NCBI GenBank assembly: GCA_008729055.1
Contig: SDUX01000008.1
Location: 5,481,756-5,545,755, forward strand
Length of the DNA stretch: 64,000 nucleotides
From: Pyropia haitanensis
Taxonomy: Eukaryota > Rhodophyta > Bangiophyceae > Bangiales > Bangiaceae
Reading direction: 5' to 3'
The stretch's first letter is position 1. The number at the start of each line of letters is the position of its first letter. This document shows, piece by piece, positions 34,897-46,629 of this stretch. The notes under the pieces were generated by a model. The model had not been told where the DNA came from. It made no database searches and saw only the letters and a list, made by a program, of their open reading frames with translations. The position numbers and the translations under genes are program-made.

Positions 34897-35490
34897 ACAG
34901 CGCCACGGGCGGCGCCGACAGCGCCACGGGCGGCGGCGGCGGGGCGGCCCCCCCCGCGGCGGCGGCGGCGGCGCTGCGGCTCTACCTCGCCGAGCGGCGG
35001 CTCGCCGCCGCGATCGCCGCGGCGCCGCCCGCGGCGGGGTGGGCGGCCGCCCTGCGGCGGCCCGCGGCGGCCGTCGTGGCGGCGACGGCACTCGCGGCGG
35101 CGGCGGCGTGGGCGGCGGCCGACGGCGCCAACCCCGCGGCGGAGGCGGCGGCGGTCGGCGGCGGCGGCGGCGGCGGCGGCCGCCGCCGCCGCTCCGGGCC
35201 CGGCGGTGGCTGCCCGTGCGCGGCGCTGCCCGCGCCCATCCCGGCGGCCGCGGCGGTGCGGGTGGTGGCGGCGCTCCTGGCCGCGGCGCCGCGGCTGGCA
35301 GAGCCCGCCGAGCGGCTGCTCGCCACCCGGCTGCTGCTGACGGTGGCGGCCGCGCTGGGCGCGGCCGCCCCGCCAGCCGGGGGGGCGGCGGCGGCGGCGG
35401 ACGCCGCCACCCGCACCGCCGCCGCCGCCCTCGGCGTGCGCGTACTCAGAGTGGCCACCGCCGCCGCGCCGACGGCGGCCACCGACGCGC

Positions 35491-35529
<39 letters not shown>

Positions 35530-35762
35530 ACGCCGCCGCCGACGCCGCTGCACGCGCGGCCGCCACGCCCGTGCCGCTGGCCGAGGCGGTGGCCGGCAGC
35601 GGCGGCGACGCGGCCGACCGCGCGGCGCGGGTGCTCGCGGCGGTCGCGCTCGCCGCCGCCGACCGCCACGCCCTCCCCGCCGCGGCGGCGGCGGTGGTGG
35701 CGGCCGCGGGGGGGGACGCCGCCGCGGCCGTGCCGCCCGCCGACTGGGCGTCCGTGGCGGCC

Positions 35763-35793
<31 letters not shown>

Positions 35794-36331
35794 GCGCCGA
35801 CGCCGACGCCGTGCCGCCGGCGGTTGCCGCGGTCGCCGACTGGCCGGCGCTCGCCGCGCCGCTGCGCGTCCTCGCCGCCGCCGCCGCCGCCGCCGCCGCC
35901 CACCCCCCCCCGCGGCGGCTGCCGAGTGCCACCCCCGCGGCGCTGCCCGCGCTGACCGTCTGCTGCGCGCGGCTGGCGGCGGCGGCGGTCGACGCGGCGG
36001 CGGGGCGGCGCCGCGGCCGCGGCAACGCGGCGGTTGCGGCCGCCCTGGCGGCGGTGGTGCGGTGCCCCCCGGCGGCGGCGACGGCGGCGGCGGCGGCGGC
36101 GGCGGCGTTGCCGTGCGGCGGGTCCGCCACCACCCGCGGCCTGCTGCGGCTGCTCGTCGACCGGCAGCCGCCGCTGCCGGCGGTGGCGCTCGCCGCGTCG
36201 CTGCTGGGGGGGGGGGAGCGCCGCCGCCTGGCGGGCACCCCCGCCGACCACGCGCTGGTGGGGGCGGCCGTGTTTCGGGACCGCCTGGCGGGGGGTGGTC
36301 CCGCCGCGGCGGCGGCCACCGCCGCCGCCAC

Positions 36332-36386
<55 letters not shown>

Positions 36387-36657
36387 AGCGGGCGGCGGCG
36401 GCGGCGGTGGCGCCGCGGGGACCCCGCGCCGCCGCCGCTGCGGGCAGCCGCACCGCTGCCGGCGGTGCCGCCGGTCGCGGGCGCGGCGGGCGTCGCCGTC
36501 TCCCCGCTCACGACCGCCACCATCGCCGCGGCGGTGGGCGGGGTGGGCGCGGGCGTCGCCGCCGCCGCCGCCGCCGGGGGGGGGGGTGGCACCCCCGCTG
36601 CTGCCGCGGCGGGGGTCGGCGTGCGGCTGCTGCGGCTGGGCCGCCGCCTCGCTGCCG

Positions 36658-36706
<49 letters not shown>

Positions 36707-37458
36707 GCCCCCCGCCGGCGCGGCGTCTGACACGGCGGGCGCCGCGGGCGCCCCCCCCCCGCCCCCCCCCCGCCCACGCCCACCCCCACCCTCCGGGCGG
36801 TGGCGGCGGTGGTGGCGGCGGCGGCGGGGTGGGGCCTGTCGGCGGCCCTCGCGGCGGGGCGGCTGCCCGCGGGCGGCGGGCTGTCGCCGGCCCGGGTGGC
36901 GGCGGCGGAGCGCGGGCTGGTCGCCGCCGCCCGCGCGCTGGCCGCGGCGGTCGCGGCCGCCGCCGCCGCGGGCGGGGCGGCGGCGGCGGCGGGCGACGGT
37001 GGCAGCCACGACCGTGCCGACGCGGTGGCGGCGCTCGCCGCGGCCGTCGACGCGGCGGTGGCGGCGGGCCTCGGCGGTGGTGGTGGTGGCGGTGGCGGCG
37101 GCGGCGGCGGCGGCGGCAGGGAGGCGCGCCGCCGCCGCCGCGTGGCCGCCGCCGCCGCCCCCCCGCCGCCGCCGCCGCCGCCGCCCCCCGCCTCCCCCCC
37201 GAGCCGTGGGAGGAGGCGGACGGGGGCGTCGCGCGGTCCGCGGCGCGCGTCGCGGCCCGCGCCGCGCGGCGGCGGGCGGCGTCGCGGGCGGCGCTGGTGG
37301 ACCAGTGGCTCGGGGAGGGGGAGGCGGCCGACCTCGACGACCTCGACGGCTTTGTGGTGCCCCTCGAGGGCGCCGAGGCCGCCGCGCCGCGGGCGCGGCC
37401 GCGGCCGGGGCGGCGGCGGAAGCGGCGGCGGGTGCTCGCGTTTGAGGGGGACGGATAA
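32689..37458 (+). CDS. Very long Ala-rich protein, unknown; frame broken at several homopolymers
   Basis: Starts at gtcATGGCGGCC. Coding-like sequence can be followed for 4.8 kb by changing frame at G or C runs near 33590, about 34420-34500 (more than once), 34690, 36755 and 37150, ending ALVDQWLGEGEAADLDDLDG...RRKRRRVLAFEGDG and a stop at 37456-37458. The N-terminus carries two SUMO-consensus sites (VIKTEP, RVKMEA). A possible zinc pair, YRCGDC and AACAACGRVA, lies around 34050-34240. The bulk is helical Ala/Leu/Arg-rich sequence resembling solenoid repeats (LLRLLVDRQPPLPAVALAASLL), and the basic RRRKRRR tail looks like a nuclear localisation signal. About 1,590 residues would result. The family is not recognised. 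Whether the breaks are assembly errors or decay cannot be told here. Confidence 0.55.
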
Positions 37459-37644
37459 GAGGCAGGGGGGTCGCGACGTGCCAATGCAGAGAGCGCGGGC
37501 TGCAAGATAATGGGTTTTTTTGTTCTTTCCAGCAGAGGGGGCGGGTCGCGCGGCCGAGTGGGAGAGCGGAGCGGAGGGGGAAACAGCATGTGGGGCGCAC
37601 CGACGCCGGGCGACGGCTCACGCGCGCGGCGCGGGCGTCCCCCC
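37459..37644. other. 3' flanks of two convergent genes
   Basis: Short gap between the stop of the Ala-rich gene and the stop of eS17. No further feature seen. Confidence 0.5.
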
Positions 37645-38898
37645 CTAGCGGCGGTCGCGGCCATAGCCCGTCACCCCCCCCGGTGCGCGGCCGCGCACCT
37701 CCACGGGCGTTGTCTGCACCACCACGTGGGGGAGGTTGCCCATGCCCAGCGCCTCGAGCATCTTCTTCGTGTCCGCGTCAATCTCAATGATGCCCGTGTC
37801 GACGGCCGACACCTCGGGCACAAAGTCCATGCGCCGCTCGCGCTCCTCCTCCTGCAGCTTGAGGGAGATACCCCGGACGGGGCCCTTCTGGATGCGCGCC
37901 ATCAAATGCTGTGGAGCGCAAGCGGGGGCGCACGACCACGCGGAGGCAAGTCAACCGCCGATACCAGTCCATAGGACAACAGAGCCACAAGGTTCCCGCA
38001 CACACGGCGATGCAAAACATATTTGTCAGAACCCCATAACCACTGAGGTACCCCACAGGCACACGGATCCCAACACCGTACGCCCATCATTGGCCGTGCC
38101 GACCGCGTTTGTTCGGGCACCACGCGGTGCCCTGCACCCGCCCAGGCTCGCACGTCATCCTCATCGCCCACCCCACACCCACAACATACCGTCACGAACC
38201 CGGCAATCTTGTTGCGCAGGCGCTTGGATGGGATGATGGCAACTTCATCGCAGATGCGCTTGTTGGTCTGGAAGTCGAGCGTCAGGCGAGAGTAGTACTT
38301 CTCGATGATTACCCGAGCGCTCTTCTTCACCGTCTTCGTGCGGACGCGACCCTGTCCAAGTGCAACAATACCAGATACCGCAGCAGCGACAGGAACAGCA
38401 ATGCATTGTGACAAGAACGGTGCACACATCAAGACGCGCACACGGAACAGACAAAGGACAACCCCACTCTCTACATCCGTTAGCAAATCAGCTGCACGCT
38501 GCAGCATGACCAACGTCGATATCACGTACGCCGGCAATACACGAGACGTCCCCACCAATGTACGAGCCGCCAGCGCCGACATGGAACCCTCCCCAGAACA
38601 GCCAAGCCGCGGATCGGATAACGGGCGCTGAGAAGGTGCCAGGACATTCCGTCCAGCCCCAAAACAGCAGCGGAGATACAGCTTCTGCATCCCACGGTGC
38701 ACAACTAACAGCACCACTCGCTGCGACCACAGCTGGTTGTTGACCCCAGAAAGCCTAAAGGCGCACAGAGCTCGTCGTGAAGCTCGAAACACCAGCGACA
38801 GGTCCAGCCCGATCACCGCGGGAGCACTCCCACATCATGCAATACGACCGCATCCAGCGGTTCAGCTCCTCACCCTACCGATAAACACGACGTACCAT
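37645..38898 (-). CDS. RPS17: Cytosolic 40S ribosomal protein eS17 (three exons)
   Basis: Exon 1 holds the start codon (38898-38896), followed at once by a GTACGT donor. Exon 2 is 38351-38190 and exon 3 is 37908-37645. Introns are 544 and 281 bp with GTACGT...GGACAG and GTATGT...CCACAG borders. The joined protein of 142 residues reads [21 protein letters not shown], then [40 protein letters not shown] and [20 protein letters not shown], which is eS17 throughout; the C-terminal tail is Gly/Arg-rich and variable, as in other species. The protein is part of the small ribosomal subunit head. Splitting the Met codon from the rest is also seen in the human gene. Confidence 0.93.
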
Positions 38899-40507
38899 GT
38901 TGGCGACGAGGGCGCGTCAACGCAGACCGCAAGGTGCAAGCGGCAAAGAGGACGGGCACGACAAGGGCCGTCTCCGTCGTCAATGCTGGGTCTGTGGACG
39001 TCCACGACGGCGACCCGCGAGCAATCGGCGTCGTCCGCGCCGATTGACACGACGGTCGGGCAAGCGGCCTGACCCCACCCACGTGGCGATCCATTTCCCA
39101 CCCTGGTCTATTCGAGCGTTGAGAATTAGTTGACAGCTGTCAACAGTTCTGTCGACTTCCGATAGACCTTAAGTTAAGTTTTCAGAATTGATAGACTTCT
39201 CTTGAAACTCCGAACAATGTTTGATGCAGGTCCACCACCTCCAAGACTCGTGGACTGCCGCTGCTGCCTCCGCCGCCGCCGCCGACCTTCCCGCCGCTGC
39301 CGACGCTGCGCCGCGGCCGCCGCTGCCATTGCCAACGCTGTCGCTGCTGTCGACGCTGCGATGCGGCCGCCGCAGCCGCCGCAGATGCCGCCGCCGTCGC
39401 GCCCCGTGGGGGTGATGGGTCCCTCTGCGGTACGTCGCATCACTGATATCCCCCTTTCGATGCCTCGTCGAGACCTGGAAAAGCATTACACTCCCAGGTT
39501 CAACTGCATACTGTGGGCCGTTCCACTCACGACTGGCAACACCGTGCATCCTAAAAGACCATGGGCGCGCAGCTGCCAGAGACACAACTCGCGATGCCGA
39601 TACATGTCACATTCAAAGAACACCAAACGCGTGGGCACCCAATCAACCGTGCAGCTTGTAGCGGTCATGGGAATGAGTCATGTTTGTTGTAACAAAAAAA
39701 CAAAACAGCAGCCACCAAAAGAAATATACACATGTGTGGTTGCAACGCAAGCAAGAGAACAAGATAACAATACGAACGACGATTGCCCAACGACGTCCAA
39801 TAGCTCCTCACCCCCAGGCAGCACCGGTCAGCTCTGGGTTGGGCAACGACCGATGGGTCAGATGGTCTTGACCACTGGGCTACAGCCGTGCAGGTGGTCG
39901 GATAACCTCGCTTGGGCCGCGCTGCGCGCTCGCGCCCGTGACACCGACGGCCTTCGAACCACGGATGCTCACCCTCACCGCCTAAATGGGGCGAGCATGT
40001 CGAAGAGGTGGCACGCCCACCCGCAGTAGCCGCGGCCTCATCCAGCCCACGCACAGGGTAGTGGACCGCCACCAATGGCAACGGCGTCCACGCCAGCACA
40101 CCCCCAGCTGGTGCCCCAGCGTCGGCGGGAGAGGTAGCACCACCATCACAACCAGCGAACCGGCACACCACAGTGCCCACAGTACCAGTACGCCATCAGA
40201 TGTGGCCGCGTGTCGCCGCAGCCACAGAAGAGCCCGTCCATCGCGGCGGAGCAGATAAAAGAGTGAGAAGTGAGCCCACTGGAAGCAGGATTCGCGCCTG
40301 CAGCACCAAGACAGCGACATCATGGCAGCGAGACAGCGGCATCAGACGTCCGGATGCTCACAGCCGGAAGTGAGAGTAGCGTGTGACGAGCAGCGGCCAG
40401 TCACGTAAGCGCCTATCGACGACCAATGAGCGCGTGAGGCACATTGGTCGTGGGCCAACGACGGAAACATACACCCGGACCCCATCCCGACCACCACCCT
40501 TGCCCCA
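38899..40507. other. Intergenic; lower-GC patch and a perfect palindrome
   Basis: Immediately upstream is the likely eS17 promoter/leader. At 39129-39144 GTTGACAG is followed by its exact reverse complement, within an AT-richer patch (39120-39220). From 39600 to 40300 composition is balanced and no protein is recognised. Confidence 0.5.
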
Positions 40508-41251
40508 CTACATGGACATCACGTGGGCAATGGGTCGTTCGGGCATCGGCTTGGACCGTAGCCGGATCGGCTCTACGCGCGATGAGCCGCCCGCCGCTGC
40601 CGGTCCATCGCCGATAATGCCCGCCACACTCAAGAACCGCACCGACCGCACACTAGCTTCCCCATCAAAGAGCGCTGGCATAGAGGCCGACGGAGGGCCT
40701 CGTGGCCCTGCCGCCATGGCCAACTTCTTCCTGCCGCCAGTGCCAGACTCCTTGCACAATGACGGCAGCAGCCCAGGGGAAGACGCGGCAGGGTCCGCAT
40801 CTTCTTCCGCCATCGAGCTGCGGCTGCTGCTGCTGACTGACGACCCAGGTCCCCGGGCAAGGTCCTTACTGCCGCCACCGCTGTCGCCGCCACCTCCGCC
40901 ACTACCACTGTCACCGCCGCTGCCGCTGCCACCGGTAGCGGCAGCGTCACCACGGCCGACGCCACCGTCAGCAAGGAGGCCCTTCAACCGCATGGACCCG
41001 TGGACCGAGTCAAACGTAGAGGCCGTTGCGTCTTCCTCAGCCACCACCGGCGGGGCCTTTCGCGGTGGAGGCGCGTCCGGTGGCAGCGAAAAGTCGTCGC
41101 ACCTGGCGCGGCAGTGTTCACGCACCGACTGGCCGCCGCGGTTGCGCTTGGTGTTGGACCGCCGTGACAAGCGGGCGGATGGGCCCTCCGCCTCGTCCAC
41201 GTGGCTCTTGAGTGTTGGGTGGCTCATCAGCTTCATTGCCAAGTTGCCCAT
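40508..41251 (-). CDS. Unknown Ser/Gly-rich protein
   Basis: A 247-residue single-exon frame starting in a textbook Kozak context (CCACCATGGGC). It begins MGNLAMKLMSHPTLKSHVDE. Gly2 makes N-myristoylation conceivable, but residues after it do not fit the consensus well. A basic patch (LSRRSNTKRNRGG) is followed by CRARCDDFSLPPDAPPP, a Gly/Ser linker (40870-40930), an Asp/Glu/Ser-rich stretch and a C-terminus ending ERPIAHVMSM. Composition is balanced and less GC-driven than neighbouring frames, which supports coding. No domain is recognised; it looks largely disordered. Confidence 0.55.
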   Translation of the reverse strand: MGNLAMKLMSHPTLKSHVDEAEGPSARLSRRSNTKRNRGGQSVREHCRARCDDFSLPPDAPPPRKAPPVVAEEDATASTFDSVHGSMRLKGLLADGGVGRGDAAATGGSGSGGDSGSGGGGGDSGGGSKDLARGPGSSVSSSSRSSMAEEDADPAASSPGLLPSLCKESGTGGRKKLAMAAGPRGPPSASMPALFDGEASVRSVRFLSVAGIIGDGPAAAGGSSRVEPIRLRSKPMPERPIAHVMSM

Positions 41252-43386
41252 GGTGGAGTCGTTGAAGGGGCGCGGGAGGGGGCGGGGGGGCAGCGATATG
41301 CCAGGACAAGGTGGGAATGGGTCGTCGATGGGGGGGGGGGACGGAAGGTGTGGGGGTGTAGTTAGGGAGATGACGAAAGGAGAGATGATGGCCTAGGTAG
41401 GGATGGAGTGGGGGGGAGAGAGAGAGGACGGAAGCACATGTCGCAAACCATGAGACATGTGCTTGGGCGTTCGCATGGGGATTTTGACGGGCGGCGTGCA
41501 GTGGGAGGGTCGCCAGGGAATGCACACCTTGCCCTCATGTCCATGGCACGTGCGGGATCCCTGCCAGAGCCGCCGCCGCGGCCCCAGCAGTCGTCGCCCA
41601 CGGGGCGCGTCCGCGGCAGGTGCCGCGCCGCTGGGCAGAGATGTGTGGCCGGGAAACCGCTCGCTGGGGGCGCGCAACGCGATTGCAGTCGGGGGGCGGC
41701 GGGGCCGCCTCTGGCGCCAACCGCTGCGACGCGTTGCGCAAGGCCCCCCCGCCTCCGCGGAAGGGATTCTTCCTCGCGCGACCAGGACTTGATCTACTGG
41801 ACTGGGTTTTTTTCTCCGCGTTTCCCACCCGGTCGTCGCGGAGGACGCGTAGGTAGGATGCAGTCTTTTTCTCCGTTGCTGTGTGACGTCCTTTCATGGC
41901 CAGGAGTCTAGTCACCAATGTTGGTTGACCGACGTCTACGGTACGATCATCCGATGTGTCAGCATTCGATCGTCCTCGCTGACCAATGAGAAGGAGTAAT
42001 CGTGTCGCGCTCCGCGGGCTTACGGTGGCCACAAAGGGTGCTCAACAAAGGAAAAAAGACTGTACCTCCTCTCGATTTTGCTCTACGCCGTGGCCACCCA
42101 CACCTCTGGCACAGAGCGGGGCTGGTGGCGGATGCCCGCCGCCGCGACAAGCGGCTTCCAGAAGCGACGACGCGGGCGGCGGATTCCATCCAACCGTCGT
42201 GGCGACGGTTCCGTACTTTCTCTACAGCACTTTTGGCGGCGGTTCTGTCGTCTTGCATTTGCATGACAGAACTGCAATGCAAACACCCCGTTGCTCGGCC
42301 TACGGCCTACGAGACATACTTTTGTGTAGATTGTCTCGCGGAGAGTGAAGTATGATACTTGTGAAACAAAGACTTCTGACGTGCCGACAGGCGCGCCCCG
42401 ACTGCGCTCACTTTCAAGCCTTGGGAAGAGGGACGACGATGGAAGAAGCCATGGCGAGCGCGCCGCGGTGCGGCCGCTCCCACCAGAGTGCTGCCCAGCT
42501 GGAGCTGCCTCGCACTTGGGCGCGGCCACCAGTCGATGCCACCTCCACTCGCACCCTTTCAAAGAAAACATGTGGTGCTGGCAATACCATAACGTCTCCG
42601 TTCCTGTGGCGCTCGCTCTATCCTCGTGGCATGCCTCATTCTCTTTTTCGTTGCCATCGACGGACAAACTCGGGGCGTTGCTTAAATGGTCCGCGGTAGA
42701 GCAAACACCGCAACTCTCGTCCCGAACGGGCGCGGCCACCAGCGCACGACGTCGTCCTTTTGTACGGCGGCCAGCTGACATCCCTGTGGACAGAAAGAGG
42801 GTGACAACGAGCAGCTCTTTATCCGCTTCGAGTGCCTCCGCCTAATCGTTTGGACAGTGACCACGACGAGGGCGTCGATGGGCGGTTGGGACGGTCGTCT
42901 CGACCCGCTGCGTCGCTGCCCAAGGGGGGGACCCTGTCGTTGTTGGTCCGCACCGGCCGTCTGGGGGCTCCAAAAGGGGAGAAGTCTTCGTTGCCATGCC
43001 GACGAGGAGGGGGCGGCAGGGGAACCTTGGGGACCCGCTGCTTCGCTCCGTGTCGCTGCGGCTCGCCGTTGCCCCACATCTCTTGCCTCTTCTACCGTGA
43101 CACCCACAGGCGCTCCCTTCTTGAGGCGTCCCACTGCTCATGGCGAGCGCACGCCACGCACCCTCTGCTGCCGCACCCCAGCCGTCCCCGCATGGCCATC
43201 CAGCACACGCCTCCGTTAAGACGTGCCTGCCTGCCCGCCCAGCCTCGCCACCAGCGCAGGGGAGAGTTTGCGCGTCTTTGCGGCAGTCCGGGCACATTGC
43301 TCGGCAGGCCCCTGCCGCGCGTGCGCACGTGCCCCACGCCCCGCCCTGGTTCCCCTCACGAACACACAGCCCACCGCCGGCCGCTC
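41252..43386. other. Intergenic, no gene recognised
   Basis: Moderate GC content. The longest frame with balanced composition is a 232-residue minus-strand frame at 42083-42781 without any recognised motif. It may be chance or an old mobile-element remnant. Confidence 0.45.
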
Positions 43387-44504
43387 TCAATCCCTCTCTC
43401 GGAACGGCCGCGGACGGCGCCGCGGTGGCCCACGATGGCTGCTATCCTTGCCAGCCGCCAGCAGGAGGTCGCTGCTGCCGCTACCTGCGGCGGCCTGCGC
43501 ATACACCGGAACGGACAGCTCATCGCCGGCGGCGAGCGCCGGCGGGGGGGGCGGGGGGGGCGGCGGCCGAATCACCTCGACCGCCGCCGACACCGCCTGC
43601 GTCAGCCGCTCGGTCCGAGCCACCGCCGCCGCCCGTGTCTCCGCCGCCGCCGTCGCCGGCGGCGCCCGCCGGCGGGGGAGGGCGAACGGCCTCCCCCCCC
43701 CCCTCCGGCAGGGGCCCCTCCCTCCTCCACAACCTCCCCTGATGGCGCCGGCGCCGGCGCCGCTGCCGCCGGCGCCGGTGTCGTCACCACCGCCACCCCC
43801 ACCGCCACCAACGCCGCCGCCCCCGCCGTCACCGCCGCCGCCGCCACCGACGACGCCGTCGCCCACGACAGCACTCTCCCCCACGCCGCTGCGCCCGCCA
43901 CCGCCGCTACCGCCGCCACCTCCACCGCCGCCTGGGTCATCCTTGCCGCGGCAACGACCGCAAAGCGGGTGTCCCCCCGACGACCACGCGGCGCTGCTTC
44001 TGACCCCAGCGCGCCGCCGCCGCCCGCCGCCGTCGACGACGTCGTCACCACCGCCAGCGCCATAGCCGTCAACGCCACCGCCATCATTGCCACCGCCGCG
44101 GCCGCCGCGGTCACGGCAGTCGCCCACGACACCGCCCCCACCGCCGCCGTGGCCGCCACCGCCGCCGCCATCACGACCGCCGCCGCCGCCGCCTCGGCTG
44201 CCCGCGCCGCTGCAACGACCGCCCAGCGGTGACGCGTCACGGCTGCCACCGGCGGGGTTGCGACGCCCGCCGGCACGGCCGGCGTGCCAGCGACGGCGAC
44301 GACGGCGGCGGCGACGGTGGCGGCGGCCGGGCATTGCCTCGACGGGGGGGTCACCGATCCCCCCGACACCGGCACACCCCGCGGGTGCCCACCCCTGCGG
44401 TTGCCCGCCTGGCGTGTGGCAGCGGCGGCGGCGGTGGGAGCGCGCGGGGCAGGTTTCCCCGGTAGAGTAGCGGCCGTGCCGCCGTCGCGGACCGGGCTGA
44501 CCAT
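43387..44504 (-). CDS. Candidate hydrophobic protein with two duplicated modules; frame break
   Basis: From gtcATGGTC (44504) the frame reads MVSPVRDGGTAATLPGKPAP, a leader-like start, then two related hydrophobic modules: HRWAVVAAARAAEAAAAAVV...VGAVSWATAV...VVTTSSTAA (44228-44028) and TRFAVVAAARMTQAAVEVAA...GRVLSWATAS...VVTTPAPAA (43967-43770). Each could form one or two membrane spans. The frame runs into a G/C homopolymer near 43695. Coding-like sequence continues in another frame (TERLTQAVSAAVEVIRPP, GDELSVPVYAQAAAGSGSSD) to a stop at 43387. Family unknown. The high Ala content leaves real doubt that this is a gene. Confidence 0.35.
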
Positions 44505-46629
44505 GACGGCGGCGAGGGTGGCCCTGGCCGGCCGCGGAGGGGGTCGGGGCGCAGGGGGCGTGTGCTTGGGTGTAGTGGGGGGAAGGGGATCCCAGGGGGG
44601 GAACAGAAACAGCGGATGGAGACAGGGCGGGCTGGGGTGCATCGGGGAGGGGGATGGGGGGAGATGCAGAGCGGTGGGCCGGGGGACACGCCAAGAAGGA
44701 GCCAGCCAGAGATCGGGGGGTCAAAGGGCGGGTGAGGAGGGACCAGGAGACGGCCAGGGGTGGGTTCACAAGGAGTGGGGAGAGGGAAAGACGAAGCAGG
44801 GGAGTTCACCAGGCAGACACAGGAAATAGTACCCCTTTGCAGCGGCGGGACGGCGGCGGGCGCGCCCGGCGGGCTACGACCGCGGCCCCCTCTCCTCCAG
44901 CGGGCGCAACGGCACCAAGGCACGCGCCCACGCCGCGGTCATGGTGCGCGGGCGCGCGCCCGCCCGACGTGCCGCCGACTCCGCCGCCACCGCCCCACCG
45001 CCACCGCCTCCCCCACCCCCACCCCCACCACCACCGCCACGAGAGCCGCCACACGGTGTATCACCCCGCCGCCGTCACGCCGTAGGATCGCCCTCACCGA
45101 CCGGGCCCGCCGCCCCGGGCGTGGGCGCGGCGGTGTGTTCAAACCGCCGAGGGCGGGCGAGGCCGGCCGCCGCGGTAGCCGGTGCCGCCGCGGGCGGCTG
45201 TGCGCACGCCTCCCCCCCACCCCCCCCCCCTCCTCCCCCCCCCCACTGTCCTCGCGCCGCGTTGAGCCGCGGCGGGGTCCGGGCCCCCACGGCCGCCGCC
45301 GGCCGCGCGCGCGAGGACGGCCGGCCGGCTGGCCGCGGGGCGTCCCCCCCCCCCCCGTGCGCGGCCGCCGAGCGGGCGCGTGCGGGTGGAAACCGCCGCC
45401 GACACACACGATCCCCGTAGGCACGCTTGAACCGCCCCGCTTTCCCGCGGCCGGGGTCCCTCGATCGCACCCAATGGGGCGGTCCATCCACCGCGCGGGC
45501 AGAGGCTTGGCACGGCCGCGCCGCCGTCGGAGGGGGTGACGTGGCACTTGCCCCGTTCTCGAGGCAACCTCGCCCCCCTCTGCCCCTTTTCCGTCGCTTC
45601 CGTGTGGTTTTGTGATGCGGCCTGCGCTGGTCGTGGCGCACGGCGCTCCGTGCGGGACCCCCTGCCCCGCCCGCCCGCCTCGCCACCGCTGTCGCTCATC
45701 CCCACTCCTGCTGTCGCTCACACAAAACCGGTACTGTGACTCACACAGGGTCACTGCTGTCGCTCTCCCAGCGCCACTGCGGTCGCTCTCGCAGCGCCGC
45801 TGCTATCGCACTCCCCCGCTCGACAGTGTAGCGCTGGTCGGGGAACCCCCCCGTGCGGCAAAAGTTCCACCGCCCCCGCCGCTGTCAATGTGCTGGCGGT
45901 GTCCCGGTCCTCGGTCAGGCGCTTACCACGTCCTCCCTTTCCGTGCAACGGCGAAGCCATCCGGGAGCCCTGACTACCGCGCCTTTCGCCGCAGCTGTCA
46001 CCGCCCACCAGACGGGCACTCTTGGGGGCAGGCTTCCACTGGGAAGGCTAACGTCGGGTGGGGGGTGTGACCCCTCCAACAGGGACACCCCTGGATGCCG
46101 TCGCCGCCACGATCGTCGCTGCCGCCGTCGACACCCCGGCCGGGCCGGCAGGCGACGGGGTCCCATCGGTAGCTGACGCGACTCACGCAAAGGGGAACTG
46201 CACAAGGATGGTGGCGGCGGAAGAGAGGCCAGCACGCCTGCAGGCGGTAACGACGGTGGCGGTGGCGTCAGCGACGGCGGCAGCGCCCTGCGACGGCGAT
46301 GGGCACCGCCGCAACCACCGTGCGACACGCCCACACGCAATGGCGTCCGAGGTCGCCGCTGCTCTCGGCCCTGCCCGCCCTTCCCCCGTGCCGCCAGTGC
46401 TGGCGATGAGCAGAGCTCCCCAATACAGGGAAAGTACAGGTCGGCCGCCGGAAGCGGCGGCGACCCGCAGGAGCCTGGTAGCGACAATGGAGGCGGGCCC
46501 GGTGGCCGTCCGCGCCCGAATCGAGGCGCCCACCGCCGGCGACGAGTGGCGTGGCGTCGGTAGTGGCACCCGCCGGCGTAACGCGCCGAACCCTGCTCCT
46601 GCCTTGCACCACCAGCTGAAAAAAACGAA
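44505..46629. other. GC-rich intergenic interval with a small tandem repeat
   Basis: Low-complexity G/C-rich sequence to about 45400, then more balanced sequence. No gene is supported apart from the minisatellite listed separately. Confidence 0.5.
45688..45830 (+). repeat. Short minisatellite, 23-bp unit
   Basis: Units cactgctgtcgctctcccag (45752) and cactgcggtcgctctcgcag (45775), each 23 bases with the gcgc that follows, then a third diverged unit at 45798. Weaker copies of ctgctgtcgctca precede them from 45688. Confidence 0.6.

Noticed and set aside
33000..37500. Overlapping minus-strand frames of 690-960 residues opposite the Ala-rich gene
   Set aside because: Their composition (poly-Arg/Pro/Ala/Gly) mirrors the triplet repeats, while the plus-strand reading shows the structured termini.
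40262..40310. tRNA-like T arm (gcagg ... cctgc around an attcgcg loop)
   Set aside because: The stem is perfect, but no matching acceptor stem, anticodon arm or D arm could be found on either strand, and the T loop deviates from TTCRANY.
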